Of a stretch of DNA of 64,000 bases, positions 27,148 to 35,880 are shown one piece after another. The position numbers were made by a program, and so were the translations under genes. This DNA comes from Paenibacillus polygoni. GTDB taxonomy: Bacteria; Bacillota; Bacilli; Paenibacillales; Paenibacillaceae. How positions within the stretch are numbered: the stretch's first letter is position 1; every line of letters starts with the position of its first letter. Under the pieces are notes generated by a model. It was not told the origin of the DNA and ran no database searches. It worked only from the letters and a program-made list of their open reading frames with translations. Location of the stretch: NCBI RefSeq assembly GCF_030263935.1, contig NZ_CP127162.1, positions 4,168,501 through 4,232,500 of the forward strand, read 5' to 3'.

Positions 27148-27504
27148 ATGCCGATTCATGTCATTGTCGAAGGCAAAAATGATCGCAGCAAACTCCGTCG
27201 GTTGTTACAACCTGAGATTTCTATTTTGTGCACGTATGGAACACTGAACAGTATGAAGCTGGAAAAACTTCGCAAACAGATTAAATATGATGAAGTTTAT
27301 TTGTTTATGGATAATGACAGCTCTGGAAAACGCATTCGAGGTGAACTCAGAGATACCTTCCCGGATGCAGAACATATTTATACAAGACGAGGTTATGCTG
27401 GGGTGGAAGGTACGCCTGATGAGTATCTTATTGCCCAGTTAGAAAAAGCAGGACTTGATGAATACATTATCTATCCTGACTTCACCAGCCATTTTGATAA
27501 GTAA
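27148..27504 (+). CDS. Toprim-domain protein (YusF-like)
   Basis: A 118-residue stand-alone Toprim protein. The catalytic Glu is in VIVEGKNDR near residue 9 and the DxD pair in LFMDNDSSG. The fold is shared by RNase M5, primases and OLD-family nucleases; small Firmicute YusF proteins resemble the RNase M5 Toprim domain but lack its C-terminal part. It probably binds nucleic acid and Mg2+, but the substrate is unknown. Start ATG 27148 follows AGAGGTGA at 8 nt; the in-frame ATG at 27118 lacks a site. Confidence 0.8.
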   Translation: MPIHVIVEGKNDRSKLRRLLQPEISILCTYGTLNSMKLEKLRKQIKYDEVYLFMDNDSSGKRIRGELRDTFPDAEHIYTRRGYAGVEGTPDEYLIAQLEKAGLDEYIIYPDFTSHFDK

Positions 27505-27506
27505 AA

Positions 27507-27538
27507 AAAGCTGTTCCTTTAATGGACACAGCTTTCTT
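27507..27538. terminator. Terminator between yusF-like gene and SCO gene
   Basis: AAAGCTGT and ACAGCTTT stem with A-run before and TTCTT after; usable from both sides of the convergent pair. Confidence 0.7.
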
Positions 27539-27553
27539 ACTACATTGATAAAC

Positions 27554-28168
27554 TTATTCACTCACTATATTCCTAACATCTCTTGCAATGATCTCCGGCG
27601 CAGCTTCCTCTGTATTAGAGGCGTTATAGATTTTGCGGATATTGTTATCCGGATCTACTAATGCAATAAGATTAGCATGTACAAAATTATCCACACTATT
27701 TCCTTCAATGAGAATTTTAAATGATTCTCTTGCTAACTGCTTTGTCTCTTCTGCATCTCCTCTTAGGAAATACCATCCAGAATAATCTGCTTTGAACCGA
27801 TCTGCAAATGCTTTGATGGTTTCTCTCGTATCCACTTCCGGATCAAATGATATGGAAACAAAGGAAGCTTTCTTGCCAAACGTTTCATCTTCTTTCAGCA
27901 GTTCCTGAACCTGAGACAGGCTGAAGGTCGTCACTGGGCATACATCAGGGCAACTTGTAAAATAGAAATAAAACAGACGTGTCTTCCCTTCCGTATCCTC
28001 TAGAGAAACTGTGCTTCCATCTACATTCTCCATTGAAAAAGTTTCTACTTTTCCTAACTTTGGATACTCTTCTTTTCCAAAATCGAGCGCATTATAAATG
28101 AGATAACCAGCCATAACTGCTGCGATCAATAGTAAAATCCAAGTCCATATGTACTTTTTAAAAATCAA
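27554..28168 (-). CDS. SCO1/SenC family copper chaperone
   Basis: A 204-residue protein with an N-terminal membrane anchor (about residues 7-27) and an extracytoplasmic thioredoxin-like domain. The copper ligands are C73-P-D-V-C77-P and a distal His at about 164 (NFVHANLIAL). SCO proteins deliver Cu to, or reduce thiols of, the CuA site of cytochrome oxidase. Start TTG 28166-28168 is 9 nt after AAGGAG; the longer frame to 28288 adds an atypical N-terminus. It is downstream of ctaB, fitting oxidase assembly. Confidence 0.9.
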   Translation of the reverse strand: MIFKKYIWTWILLLIAAVMAGYLIYNALDFGKEEYPKLGKVETFSMENVDGSTVSLEDTEGKTRLFYFYFTSCPDVCPVTTFSLSQVQELLKEDETFGKKASFVSISFDPEVDTRETIKAFADRFKADYSGWYFLRGDAEETKQLARESFKILIEGNSVDNFVHANLIALVDPDNNIRKIYNASNTEEAAPEIIARDVRNIVSE

Positions 28169-28275
28169 GAAGATCCGCTCCTTCTTCCATAAATGGTTAT
28201 TCCTGATGAATGCACCCAAAGGTATTATAAATTCAATCCAAGTATGTAACAATTTTGAAGTTATAGAGTAAAAAA

Positions 28276-28322
28276 AGGAGGAGGCCATCCGGTTTGGAGC
28301 GGGTCTCCCTTTTTATTTCATG
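28276..28322 (-). terminator. Possible terminator between ctaB and SCO gene
   Basis: A GC-rich imperfect hairpin is followed by TTTTTT on the minus strand. The stem is interrupted, so termination may be partial. Confidence 0.35.
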
Positions 28323-28387
28323 ATTAATGTAAAGTTCCTTGGTGTAATAAAAATAGATATCGTTTTTGAAACATCGTCTGTTTCTGC

Positions 28388-29320
28388 TTATTTATGAACC
28401 GTATCTAGAATCATAAGAAGGAAACTGATCGTTAGGTAGTTAATGGAGAAGAAAAACATTTTTTTGGCCCAGGCATCAGTATCTTTTGCTTTGAAACCTT
28501 GGAAGCCGTAAAATAACCATATGATTGATAGGATTAGTGAAACAATCATAAACACAAAACCTGTGTAATTGTACACATACATGAGAATGGGAACAGGAAC
28601 CAGAAGGATTAAATAAGGAATCATTTGAATTTTTGTACGTTCGATCCCTTTGACCACAGGAAGAAGCGGATATCCTGCAGCACGGTAATCTTCTACCCTG
28701 CGAATCGCCAGTGCCCAGAAATGTGGTGGCTGCCATAGAAACAACAAAGCAAACAATAGCAGAGCGCCAAGATCAAGTGTTCCTGCTGCAGCTACATATC
28801 CGATAACGGGTGGTACCGCACCGGAGAATCCGCCTATGGATGTACTCCATGTAGATGAACGCTTAAGCCATAAAGTATAAATAATGACGTAAATGAACAT
28901 CCCAAATATACCTAGGACGCCTGCAAGCCAGCCGGAATAGGTAAACAAAACAATAAGTCCCAGAATTCCTAAACTGACCGCATAAGTAAGCACTACCTTC
29001 GGGCTGAGTTTCCCAGTGGGTAGTGCGCGATTACGAGTTCGTTCCATTTTTTTATCTAATTCACGATCAAAATAATTATTGAACACACAGGAAGAGGCCA
29101 TTACGAGCATTGTTCCAATCATGGTAATAATCATTCTTAAATAATCAACATCCCATTGAGATCCAAGCCAAAAACCACCAAATGCTGCGACCAGGTTTGT
29201 TCTCAGGATGCCCGGCTTTGTCAAAACTACAAAATCTTTCCATGTTGCAGATTCTTGCGGTGGCGTAGGCCGTGCAGGAATAGCTGCTGTATCGGAAGAT
29301 GCCTGATATCTATTATTCAC
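28388..29320 (-). CDS. ctaB: Protoheme IX farnesyltransferase (heme O synthase) CtaB
   Basis: A 310-residue UbiA-superfamily prenyltransferase with about eight to nine TM helices. The first Asp-rich loop is NNYFDRELDKKMERTRNRAL (prenyl-PP/Mg2+ site), and the second loop is around LRIEDYRAAGYPLLPVVKG-like sequence (RRVEDYRAAG). It adds farnesyl to haem B; CtaA then makes haem A. GTG start 29318-29320 lies 10 nt after AGGAGG. The N-terminal ~28 residues are polar and variable. Confidence 0.95.
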   Translation of the reverse strand: MNNRYQASSDTAAIPARPTPPQESATWKDFVVLTKPGILRTNLVAAFGGFWLGSQWDVDYLRMIITMIGTMLVMASSCVFNNYFDRELDKKMERTRNRALPTGKLSPKVVLTYAVSLGILGLIVLFTYSGWLAGVLGIFGMFIYVIIYTLWLKRSSTWSTSIGGFSGAVPPVIGYVAAAGTLDLGALLLFALLFLWQPPHFWALAIRRVEDYRAAGYPLLPVVKGIERTKIQMIPYLILLVPVPILMYVYNYTGFVFMIVSLILSIIWLFYGFQGFKAKDTDAWAKKMFFFSINYLTISFLLMILDTVHK

Positions 29321-29386
29321 GCTTGTAAATCCTCCTTACGATAACGTCTTATTGGAGAAAAAATTATTGCCTCCGATATAAATTTT

Positions 29387-29416
29387 ATCATAACAAGTAA
29401 GGAAAGTCTTTGACAA
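29387..29416 (-). promoter_or_regulatory. Candidate sigma-A promoter of ctaB
   Basis: Minus strand TTGTCA (29411-29416), 18-nt spacer, TATGAT (29387-29392), about 65 nt upstream of the start codon. Confidence 0.6.
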
Positions 29417-29634
29417 AGATCACTCAATTATGAATAGGCTATGACAAATTTCCTATTTGTGAGGTAAGTTATTGGAATATCATATCCCTTTATGTCAAAA
29501 TACGACCATTCTATCTTTTTTTACTTGAATAGAGATCTTCTAAGCAGGGAATTAAATAATTAAATATCTTCAGATTACAAAATAACAAATTTCCTAGAAT
29601 TTATGATTCGATTACCAAAAAGGAGAGTACCTAC
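29417..29634. other. AT-rich intergenic region ctaB-yfhP
   Basis: An AT-rich divergent spacer with no open frame of note. Beyond the ctaB promoter, I see only a modest -35-like TTGAAT at 29524 on the + strand with no well-spaced -10, and AAAGGAGAG before yfhP. Confidence 0.4.
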
Positions 29635-30624
29635 ATGGATACAGCTACACATTTTGTTATGGGCTTTGGTCTTGCTGGCCTAAGCTTCGTTGACCCTGTC
29701 GTGGCCTCAAATCCAGAACTGGCTGTTGCCGTCATGGTCGGCACTGCTGCAGGATCACAAGCTCCCGATCTGGATACCGTTCTTCGAATTAAAAAAAACA
29801 ATGCTTCCTATATAAGGAATCATCGTGGAATAACGCATTCAATCCCCTTTCTATTTATATGGACAGCGCTGATTACCGCCGTTATTTCTTTGTTATTCCG
29901 AGACGTACCGATCCTTCATGTTGCCTTATGGACCGGAATAGCCGTATGTGTTCACGTATTCACCGACGTATTTAATACATACGGAACACAAGCTATGCGT
30001 CCTTTTACAGAGAAATGGATTTCGTGGAACATCATTCATATTTTTGATCCGGTTCTCTTTACAACCCATGTGATCGCCATTCTATTATGGTTCTTTGGGA
30101 TTGTCGATCCTGCACCGACTTTTATTGTCTTATATTCATTCTTGGCTCTTTATTACATCTGGCGTACCCTGGTTCATTATTCCAAAACAAAACAAATAAG
30201 AAAGATGGATACCTCATCAGAACCTGAAGATAAGTATTATGTTATCCCTACGATTCATTTAAATCGCTGGCATGTGGTCAAGGCTCACAAAGACGGCAGC
30301 TACGAAATCGGGAAATTAGATGGACATCTCCTCGTTTGGAGTAAGCACGCTGTTTCCTCAGACCATCCTGCTGTTGAGATTTCTAAATCTCACCCAGACA
30401 TTCAGGCATTTCTTTATTTTACTTCTTTTGCGGTTGCTGAAGTGGAAGAATTAAGTTTTGGTTATTTTGTTCGATGGGGCGATGTAAGGTATCGGCATCG
30501 TAAACAGTACCCCTTTGTTGCTTGTATGGTCATGGACAGAAATTATGAACCGATCAGCACTTATGTAGGTTGGCTTAGTGAGGATAAGATGGAGAAAAAA
30601 TTGTCCCTTGGCTCTCACACCTAA
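29635..30624 (+). CDS. YfhP-type membrane-bound metal-dependent hydrolase family protein
   Basis: A 329-residue protein of the YdjM/DUF457 superfamily. It opens MDTATHFVMGFGLAGLSFVDPV as in B. subtilis YfhP, with possible metal ligands in the N-terminal DTATH, the APDLDT segment, and HRGITHS. About four TM segments occupy the first ~190 residues and a soluble C-terminal domain (about 200-329) follows. Despite the family name, no enzymatic activity is established for YfhP. ATG start follows AAAGGAGAG. Its native terminator was the hairpin now split by the IS. Confidence 0.85.
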   Translation: MDTATHFVMGFGLAGLSFVDPVVASNPELAVAVMVGTAAGSQAPDLDTVLRIKKNNASYIRNHRGITHSIPFLFIWTALITAVISLLFRDVPILHVALWTGIAVCVHVFTDVFNTYGTQAMRPFTEKWISWNIIHIFDPVLFTTHVIAILLWFFGIVDPAPTFIVLYSFLALYYIWRTLVHYSKTKQIRKMDTSSEPEDKYYVIPTIHLNRWHVVKAHKDGSYEIGKLDGHLLVWSKHAVSSDHPAVEISKSHPDIQAFLYFTSFAVAEVEELSFGYFVRWGDVRYRHRKQYPFVACMVMDRNYEPISTYVGWLSEDKMEKKLSLGSHT

Positions 30625-30637
30625 ATATCAAAAAGAG

Positions 30638-30662
30638 AAACGGCCTCCCCCGGAGGTCGTTT
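30638..30662. repeat. Left direct repeat (terminator hairpin copy) flanking the IS
   Basis: A 25-bp sequence beginning AAACGGCCTCC and ending GGAGGTCGTTT, itself a hairpin with a CCC loop, immediately precedes the IS. An identical copy follows it at 32210-32234. This left copy lacks a T run because the IS starts directly after GTTT. Confidence 0.9.
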
Positions 30663-30663
30663 C

Positions 30664-30712
30664 AGACTGTAGACAAACTAGCTTAAACTAGTTTGCCTGC
30701 AGTCTTTTTTAT
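30664..30712 (+). terminator. Left-end hairpin of the IS with T run
   Basis: An 18-bp stem (arms 30664-30681 and 30688-30705; one G-U pair and one mismatch) with a 6-nt AT-rich loop is followed by TTTTTATTTT. It overlaps the terminal inverted repeat and would stop incoming transcription before the transposase gene. Confidence 0.65.
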
Positions 30713-30751
30713 TTTACAATAGAAGCAACTATTTTATTTGAGGTGACAATC

Positions 30752-32110
30752 TTGCTAACGAAACAATCCTCCACTCAACGTGACCAACTTGAAATGGTTG
30801 CTCTAGATCAACTCGTTCCAGAAGATCATTTGGTTCGCAAAATCGAATCGGCGATCGACTTTTCTTTCATCTACGACTTGGTTCAGGATCATTATTCGGA
30901 AATTGGACGACCTAGCATCGATCCGGTCATCTTAATTAAATTACCTCTTATTCAATATACCTTTGGTATTCGTTCCATGCGAAAAACGATCGAAGAAGTT
31001 CAAACCAACATGGCGTATCGTTGGTTTCTGGGCTATGGATTTTATGATAAAGTTCCGCATTTCTCTACCTTTGGAAAGAACTACGAACGTCGTTTTAAAG
31101 ATACAGATCTATTCGAACAGATTTTCTACCGTATTTTGCGGACTGCAGCTGAGAAACATTTACTCAGCGCGGAGCATGTTTTCATCGATTCTACACACGT
31201 AAAAGCGAGTGCGAATAAACGGAAATTCGAAAAGAAGGTTGTACGCAAAGAAACAAGAGCATATCAACGCAAACTGGAAGAGGAAATTAACCAAGATCGG
31301 GACGACCATGATAAAAAGCCGTTTCCTCCGGACTCTTTTAAAAAAGAAGAAGAAAAGGAAATTAAACAAAGCACTACAGATCCCGATAGCGGCTACTATG
31401 TCAAAGATGAACGGACCAAACAATTTGCTTATTCGTTTCACGCAGCAGTAGACCGAAACGGATTTGTACTCGGTAACATCGTCACTCCCGGAAATGAACA
31501 TGACAGCCACTTGCTTGCACCCCTCGTAGAAATGGTAAAAGAAAAGATTGGGAAACCTGTAGCAGTGGCAGCCGATGCTGCCTACAAAACACCTTGGATT
31601 AGCAAATATTTGTTGGAGCAAGGGGTTACTCCGGCGCTGCCTTATACACGTCCGCGTTCTCAAAAAGAAGGTTTTCGAAAAGATGACTACGTGTATGATG
31701 AATATTTTGACGCCTATTTATGTCCTGCTAACGTGGTATTACCTTACTCGACCACCAATAAAGAGGGGTACCGAGAATACAAATCTCCAAAAGAAATTTG
31801 TAAATCGTGTCATTATTTATCCATGTGTACAGGGAGCAAGAACCACCAAAAAGTAGTGACGCGACATGTATGGCAAAACCACTTAGAAGAAGTAGAGCAT
31901 CTAAGACACCACCAGCATGTAAAACAAATCTATGCAAAACGAAAAGAAACGGTGGAACGGGTATTTGCAGATGCAAAAGAAAAGCATGGCATGCGATGGA
32001 CAACCCTGCGAGGGCTAAAAAAATTGTCCATGCAGGCGATGCTTACGTTTGCTGCCATGAATTTGAAGAAAATCGCCAGATGGTCGTGGAACAGACCAAT
32101 TCCAGCGTAA
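30752..32110 (+). CDS. IS1182-family transposase
   Basis: A 452-residue DDE transposase. An N-terminal DUF772-type domain (LVPEDHLVRKIESAIDF...) precedes the catalytic core: D146 in FIDSTHVKASAN, D275 in AVAADAAYK and E402 in ETVERVFADAKEKHG. A basic insertion lies between the first two Asp. A Cys-containing segment (CPANV, CKSC...LSMCTG) precedes the Glu as in related members. Start TTG 30752-30754 is 8 nt after GAGG. Full length with no frameshift. Confidence 0.93.
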   Translation: MLTKQSSTQRDQLEMVALDQLVPEDHLVRKIESAIDFSFIYDLVQDHYSEIGRPSIDPVILIKLPLIQYTFGIRSMRKTIEEVQTNMAYRWFLGYGFYDKVPHFSTFGKNYERRFKDTDLFEQIFYRILRTAAEKHLLSAEHVFIDSTHVKASANKRKFEKKVVRKETRAYQRKLEEEINQDRDDHDKKPFPPDSFKKEEEKEIKQSTTDPDSGYYVKDERTKQFAYSFHAAVDRNGFVLGNIVTPGNEHDSHLLAPLVEMVKEKIGKPVAVAADAAYKTPWISKYLLEQGVTPALPYTRPRSQKEGFRKDDYVYDEYFDAYLCPANVVLPYSTTNKEGYREYKSPKEICKSCHYLSMCTGSKNHQKVVTRHVWQNHLEEVEHLRHHQHVKQIYAKRKETVERVFADAKEKHGMRWTTLRGLKKLSMQAMLTFAAMNLKKIARWSWNRPIPA

Positions 32111-32134
32111 ATCAGGCGGGTTTCCACCTGATTT
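32109..32134 (+). terminator. Hairpin after the transposase stop
   Basis: AAATCAGG and CCTGATTT flank a short loop, beginning at the transposase stop codon; only a weak T-rich tail follows. Confidence 0.5.
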
Positions 32135-32156
32135 ATTCATGAAAAGAAGTAGAAAT

Positions 32157-32200
32157 GACAAAAGGCACTCAGAATGAATACATTCCGAATGCCTTTTGTC
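32157..32200. repeat. Right-end subterminal hairpin of the IS
   Basis: Arms of 20 nt (32157-32176 and 32181-32200) pair with two mismatches around AATA. Its outer arm overlaps the terminal inverted repeat, mirroring the left end. Confidence 0.7.
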
Positions 32201-32209
32201 TACAATCTG

Positions 32210-32234
32210 AAACGGCCTCCCCCGGAGGTCGTTT
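32210..32234. repeat. Right direct repeat, retaining the terminator T run
   Basis: An identical 25-bp copy of 30638-30662. It continues into TTTTTTATG, so this copy is the functional half of the original yfhP terminator. Confidence 0.9.
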
Positions 32235-32287
32235 TTTATGCTTGACGTAATATACCGCTTTCATGCAAAATCAGCTACATAGGCAAC

Positions 32288-32324
32288 ATAAAAAGCTTGG
32301 ACGGTAGATATACCGCCCAAGCTC
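32288..32324 (-). terminator. Terminator of the minus-strand SASP gene
   Basis: AGCTTGGGCGGTA and TACCGTCCAAGCT form a 13-bp stem with one wobble and a 4-nt loop, then TTTTTATG on the minus strand. Confidence 0.9.
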
Positions 32325-32348
32325 ACTATTTTGATTGTTAAATTACAT

Positions 32349-32567
32349 CTATTTGCTTTGACCGGACAATTGCTGTTCAGCGATTTGTACCAGACGTTTT
32401 GTGATATATCCCCCGAGTGAACCTGTTTCGCGGGAAGTGTAGTTACCGTAGTAACCATCCGACGGAATTGTTACGCCCAGTTCTTGAGCAGCTTCCATTT
32501 TCAGTTGTTGAAGTGCAGCGTTCGCTTGTGGAACTACCAAATTGTTAGAACGAGATCCTGATGCCAT
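32349..32567 (-). CDS. Alpha/beta-type small acid-soluble spore protein
   Basis: A 72-residue SASP. It opens [18 protein letters not shown] and has the conserved EAAQELGV segment where germination protease cleaves, then [16 protein letters not shown]. These proteins coat and protect DNA in the dormant spore. The ATG start at 32565-32567 follows AAAGGAG. A well-formed sigma-G-type promoter lies upstream. It differs from the SASP at 35566 at only a few residues (Met/Lys-Leu/Lys, Ser/Ala, tail). Confidence 0.95.
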   Translation of the reverse strand: MASGSRSNNLVVPQANAALQQLKMEAAQELGVTIPSDGYYGNYTSRETGSLGGYITKRLVQIAEQQLSGQSK

Positions 32568-32623
32568 GTGTGTAATCTCCTTTCGCTTCGCGCGTAATAT
32601 GTGCTGTTGCAAGCTTGCAAGAT

Positions 32624-32652
32624 TATTATGGCTCTCTCTCGAAAAGCTATAC
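32624..32652 (-). promoter_or_regulatory. Sigma-G-type forespore promoter of the SASP gene
   Basis: Minus strand GTATA (32648-32652), 17-nt spacer, CATAATA (32624-32630), matching the sigma-G consensus; the gene product is a classical sigma-G target. Confidence 0.7.
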
Positions 32653-32688
32653 TTCTTTTTAAAAATATTTTTCTGGAGGTACGTTCAC

Positions 32689-32871
32689 ATGAGTAAAGGT
32701 CTGTCTCTTTGGTTTGCCGCTTCTTCTATTATATTACTTATCGTCACTGCGGTTTCACTTAGCCATTCCTTATGGTTAGCTCTACTTTTTAGTATATTGG
32801 CTATCGGTAATATTGGCTGGGGATTCGTCATCAAAGCAAAAAGGAATCGGGCTGAGTTAAACCAGTCTTAA
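32689..32871 (+). CDS. Small membrane protein (possibly DUF5325)
   Basis: A 60-residue protein with two TM helices (about residues 6-25 and 30-50) and a short basic/polar tail KAKRNRAELNQS. Start ATG 32689 lies 9 nt after TGGAGG; the frame extends upstream to 32542 but overlaps the SASP promoter and has no site. It resembles DUF5325-type small proteins, but this is not certain. It lies convergent to trpS with 3 nt between stop codons. Confidence 0.65.
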   Translation: MSKGLSLWFAASSIILLIVTAVSLSHSLWLALLFSILAIGNIGWGFVIKAKRNRAELNQS

Positions 32872-32874
32872 AAT

Positions 32875-33858
<984 letters not shown>

Positions 33859-33902
33859 CTATTCCTCCTACAATTCATATCCTTCAAGAATATAACAAAA
33901 TA

Positions 33903-34160
33903 CAAAAAGGCCCCACATCCCGTGAAAGGGACGTGAGACCGTGGTGCCACCCTAATTCGCTGCTTATTTAAACATAAAAACACGCATAAGCAACCTTATC
34001 TTCCTTAACGCGGATTAGTCGTCCTGACCTACTAAAGAAGCATCGCTTCTCGTTAAGCCGGGCTCTCCAGGGTCCATTCAGTCAAAGTCAGCAACACCGA
34101 TTCGCATCAACCATCGGCTTTCTGCAAGTTGCCATCACTAAGCTTACTTATCCCTATCAA
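33903..34160 (-). promoter_or_regulatory. T-box leader of trpS
   Basis: On the minus strand the T-box core AGGGTGGCACCACGG (33939-33953) is followed by the terminator GTCTCACGTCCC...GGGATGTGGGGCC and TTTTT (33903-33937). Upstream, a ~200-nt structured stem I region holds a UGG triplet in a GAATGGACC context (reverse complement of about 34068-34077), the plausible Trp specifier. Established mechanism: uncharged tRNA-Trp stabilises the antiterminator and allows trpS expression. Confidence 0.93.
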
Positions 34161-34185
34161 CGATTATAAATTATATACTTGCTTT

Positions 34186-34215
34186 ATCATAATCATGATA
34201 AAGTTCTAATGTCAA
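34186..34215 (-). promoter_or_regulatory. Sigma-A promoter of the trpS T-box transcript
   Basis: Minus strand TTGACA (34210-34215), 18-nt spacer, TATGAT (34186-34191). Confidence 0.7.
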
Positions 34216-34272
34216 CATGAAATATGAGAAGCAAAAAATACATAAATTTCATTTGTGAATCTTAGGTGCCTT

Positions 34273-34302
34273 TTTACTACCGATACAATTATCTGTTATG
34301 AT
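34273..34302 (+). promoter_or_regulatory. Candidate promoter of the epimerase-like gene
   Basis: TTTACT (34273-34278), 18-nt spacer, TATGAT (34297-34302). The -35 is weak. Confidence 0.4.
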
Positions 34303-34355
34303 AGACTTACGTGTAAGATGTTTAAGATCTTTCGTGGGAAAAGGAGCAAAAAAAG

Positions 34356-35333
34356 ATGAAACAAGTGACCAAAGGGCTTTGGAACGGCTATGACACCTAT
34401 ATTTTGCACAGTCGTGATCTTGAAGTCACCCTGCTACCCCGCCTCGGTAACAACATTATATCCATTTATGATCGTATTCAAAACCGGGAAGTCGTTCGTA
34501 AACCTGACGAACAGGATCTCGCTTTTTATCTTCAGAAACCTTACCATTTTGGTGTTCCGATGCTGATCCCCCCGGGGCGTATCCACCTGGGTCACTTTGA
34601 ATATGAAGGCCAAGAGTATCAATTTGCTCAAAATTCCGTAAATAATAACCATATTCATGGACTTCATCGTACACAGCCTTGGTGCGTCAGTGACATAGAA
34701 GAAGATGACGATGGATGCACCGTAACAACGGAGTGGAAGACAAGTGAAGATGAACTATGGATGAAGCATTTTCCTGTTCCTATGACATTCTCAATGACCT
34801 TTAGACTGCAAGGTTCTACTCTGACACAACAACTTCGAGTTACCCATCAAGGTGATCATGCAGCACCGTTTGGTATGGGATATCACACTTGGTTTATGCT
34901 TGATGGAGAACCACATCGTTGGAATATTAAACTTCCGGTAAATGGAATATATTCGCTTAATGATGATTTACTGCCAACAGGCGATTTAGAGGATTTAGGT
35001 TCTCTTGCCAGCCTGCCTTATGGAATAAATCTCGAAGGACAGAATTTAGATACCATATTTAGGTCTAATCGTGAACAAGACACTGCTTATCTAACGCGTA
35101 ATGATGGTTACGCCATTAAATATACAGCGAATAAGGATTCTTTTTTACATTGGGTGCTATTTACCAAAGGGGAAAGCAGCGATTATTTGTGTATTGAACC
35201 TTATACTTGGTTGCCCGATGCTCCAAATATGGAGAGAGATGCAGACTTCACAGGAATCATACATATGGAGCCAGGTCAGACCATTGAACTCTTAACACAG
35301 ATTGAGATTGTTCAGCCTCCTGATTCAGAATAA
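34356..35333 (+). CDS. Aldose 1-epimerase family protein
   Basis: A 325-residue galactose-mutarotase-fold protein. Recognisable parts are LLPRLGNNIISIYDR near the N-terminus, GVPMLIPPGRI, NNNHIHGLHRTQPW (catalytic His region, about residues 96-108), and GMGYHTWFML (second His). The family interconverts sugar anomers; this subgroup's sugar is unknown. ATG follows AAAGGAGC. Single gene with its own terminator. Confidence 0.87.
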   Translation: MKQVTKGLWNGYDTYILHSRDLEVTLLPRLGNNIISIYDRIQNREVVRKPDEQDLAFYLQKPYHFGVPMLIPPGRIHLGHFEYEGQEYQFAQNSVNNNHIHGLHRTQPWCVSDIEEDDDGCTVTTEWKTSEDELWMKHFPVPMTFSMTFRLQGSTLTQQLRVTHQGDHAAPFGMGYHTWFMLDGEPHRWNIKLPVNGIYSLNDDLLPTGDLEDLGSLASLPYGINLEGQNLDTIFRSNREQDTAYLTRNDGYAIKYTANKDSFLHWVLFTKGESSDYLCIEPYTWLPDAPNMERDADFTGIIHMEPGQTIELLTQIEIVQPPDSE

Positions 35334-35348
35334 TAAAAAGCATATTTT

Positions 35349-35381
35349 ACAAACAGACAGCTGATTGAGCTGTCTGTTTGT
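35349..35381 (+). terminator. Terminator of the epimerase-like gene
   Basis: ACAAACAGACAGCT and AGCTGTCTGTTTGT form a perfect 14-bp stem with loop GATTG; the T-rich tail is weak. Confidence 0.75.
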
Positions 35382-35502
35382 GTTATATACCCTCAATCTT
35401 CTAATCAAACCCTTAAGACTGATATTAAGCTAATTGATTTTACCTCAGGAATTCCCCCCCGAAGTATCTTCTTTATTTCCACTTGTTACCTGATACTTTT
35501 TT

Positions 35503-35533
35503 GAGTATATTTTCTCTTCCTTAAACCATACTA
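35503..35533 (+). promoter_or_regulatory. Sigma-G-type promoter of the second SASP gene
   Basis: GAGTA (35503-35507) and CATACTA (35527-35533) at a 19-nt (18-nt by the adjacent base) spacing, ahead of a SASP gene. Confidence 0.55.
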
Positions 35534-35565
35534 ATCTCACAAAGCACAAAAGGAGGTGACAACAC

Positions 35566-35781
35566 ATGGCATCAGGATCTCGTTCTAATAATTTGGTAGT
35601 GCCACAAGCGAATGCTGCGCTTCAACAACTGAAATTGGAAGCAGCACAAGAGCTGGGCGTAACAATTCCTGCAGATGGTTACTACGGTAACTATACTTCC
35701 CGTGAGACTGGATCTCTCGGAGGTTATATCACAAAACGTCTGGTACAAATCGCTGAACAGCAATTGTCTGGTCGTCAATAA
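35566..35781 (+). CDS. Alpha/beta-type small acid-soluble spore protein
   Basis: A 71-residue SASP, almost identical to the one encoded at 32349-32567 on the other strand. The same DNA-binding core and germination-protease region (EAAQELGV) are present. ATG follows AAAGGAGGTGA. A sigma-G-type promoter and a terminator bracket it, so it is an independent forespore unit. Confidence 0.95.
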   Translation: MASGSRSNNLVVPQANAALQQLKLEAAQELGVTIPADGYYGNYTSRETGSLGGYITKRLVQIAEQQLSGRQ

Positions 35782-35837
35782 TGTCGTTATTTTCTCATAA
35801 ATCTAGCTAGGTTCCATGCGAGGAATCTAAGCGGGTT

Positions 35838-35880
35838 AAACAGGGCGGTCTTCTCTTATAAGAGAGGGCCGCTTTGTTAT
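35838..35880. terminator. Terminator after the second SASP gene
   Basis: AACAGGGCGGTCTTCTC pairs with GAGAGGGCCGCTTTGTT (with G-U pairs) around TTATA. It lies between convergent genes. Confidence 0.75.

Larger units (their letters stand above)
30663..32209 (+). mobile_element. Complete IS1182-family insertion sequence (about 1547 bp)
   Basis: The element is bounded by CAGACTGTAGACAAA at the left and, read inward from the right, CAGATTGTAGACAAA (one mismatch in 15). It encodes one intact transposase and is flanked by 25-bp direct repeats that are themselves a terminator hairpin. Long variable target duplications and a taste for stem-loops are known for IS1182-family elements. Both ends also carry long subterminal inverted repeats. 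All parts look intact, so it may be active or recently inserted. Confidence 0.9.

Noticed and set aside
30963..32142. Several plus and minus frames of 65-170 residues inside the transposase region
   Set aside because: They overlap the intact DDE transposase in other frames and lack ribosome sites.
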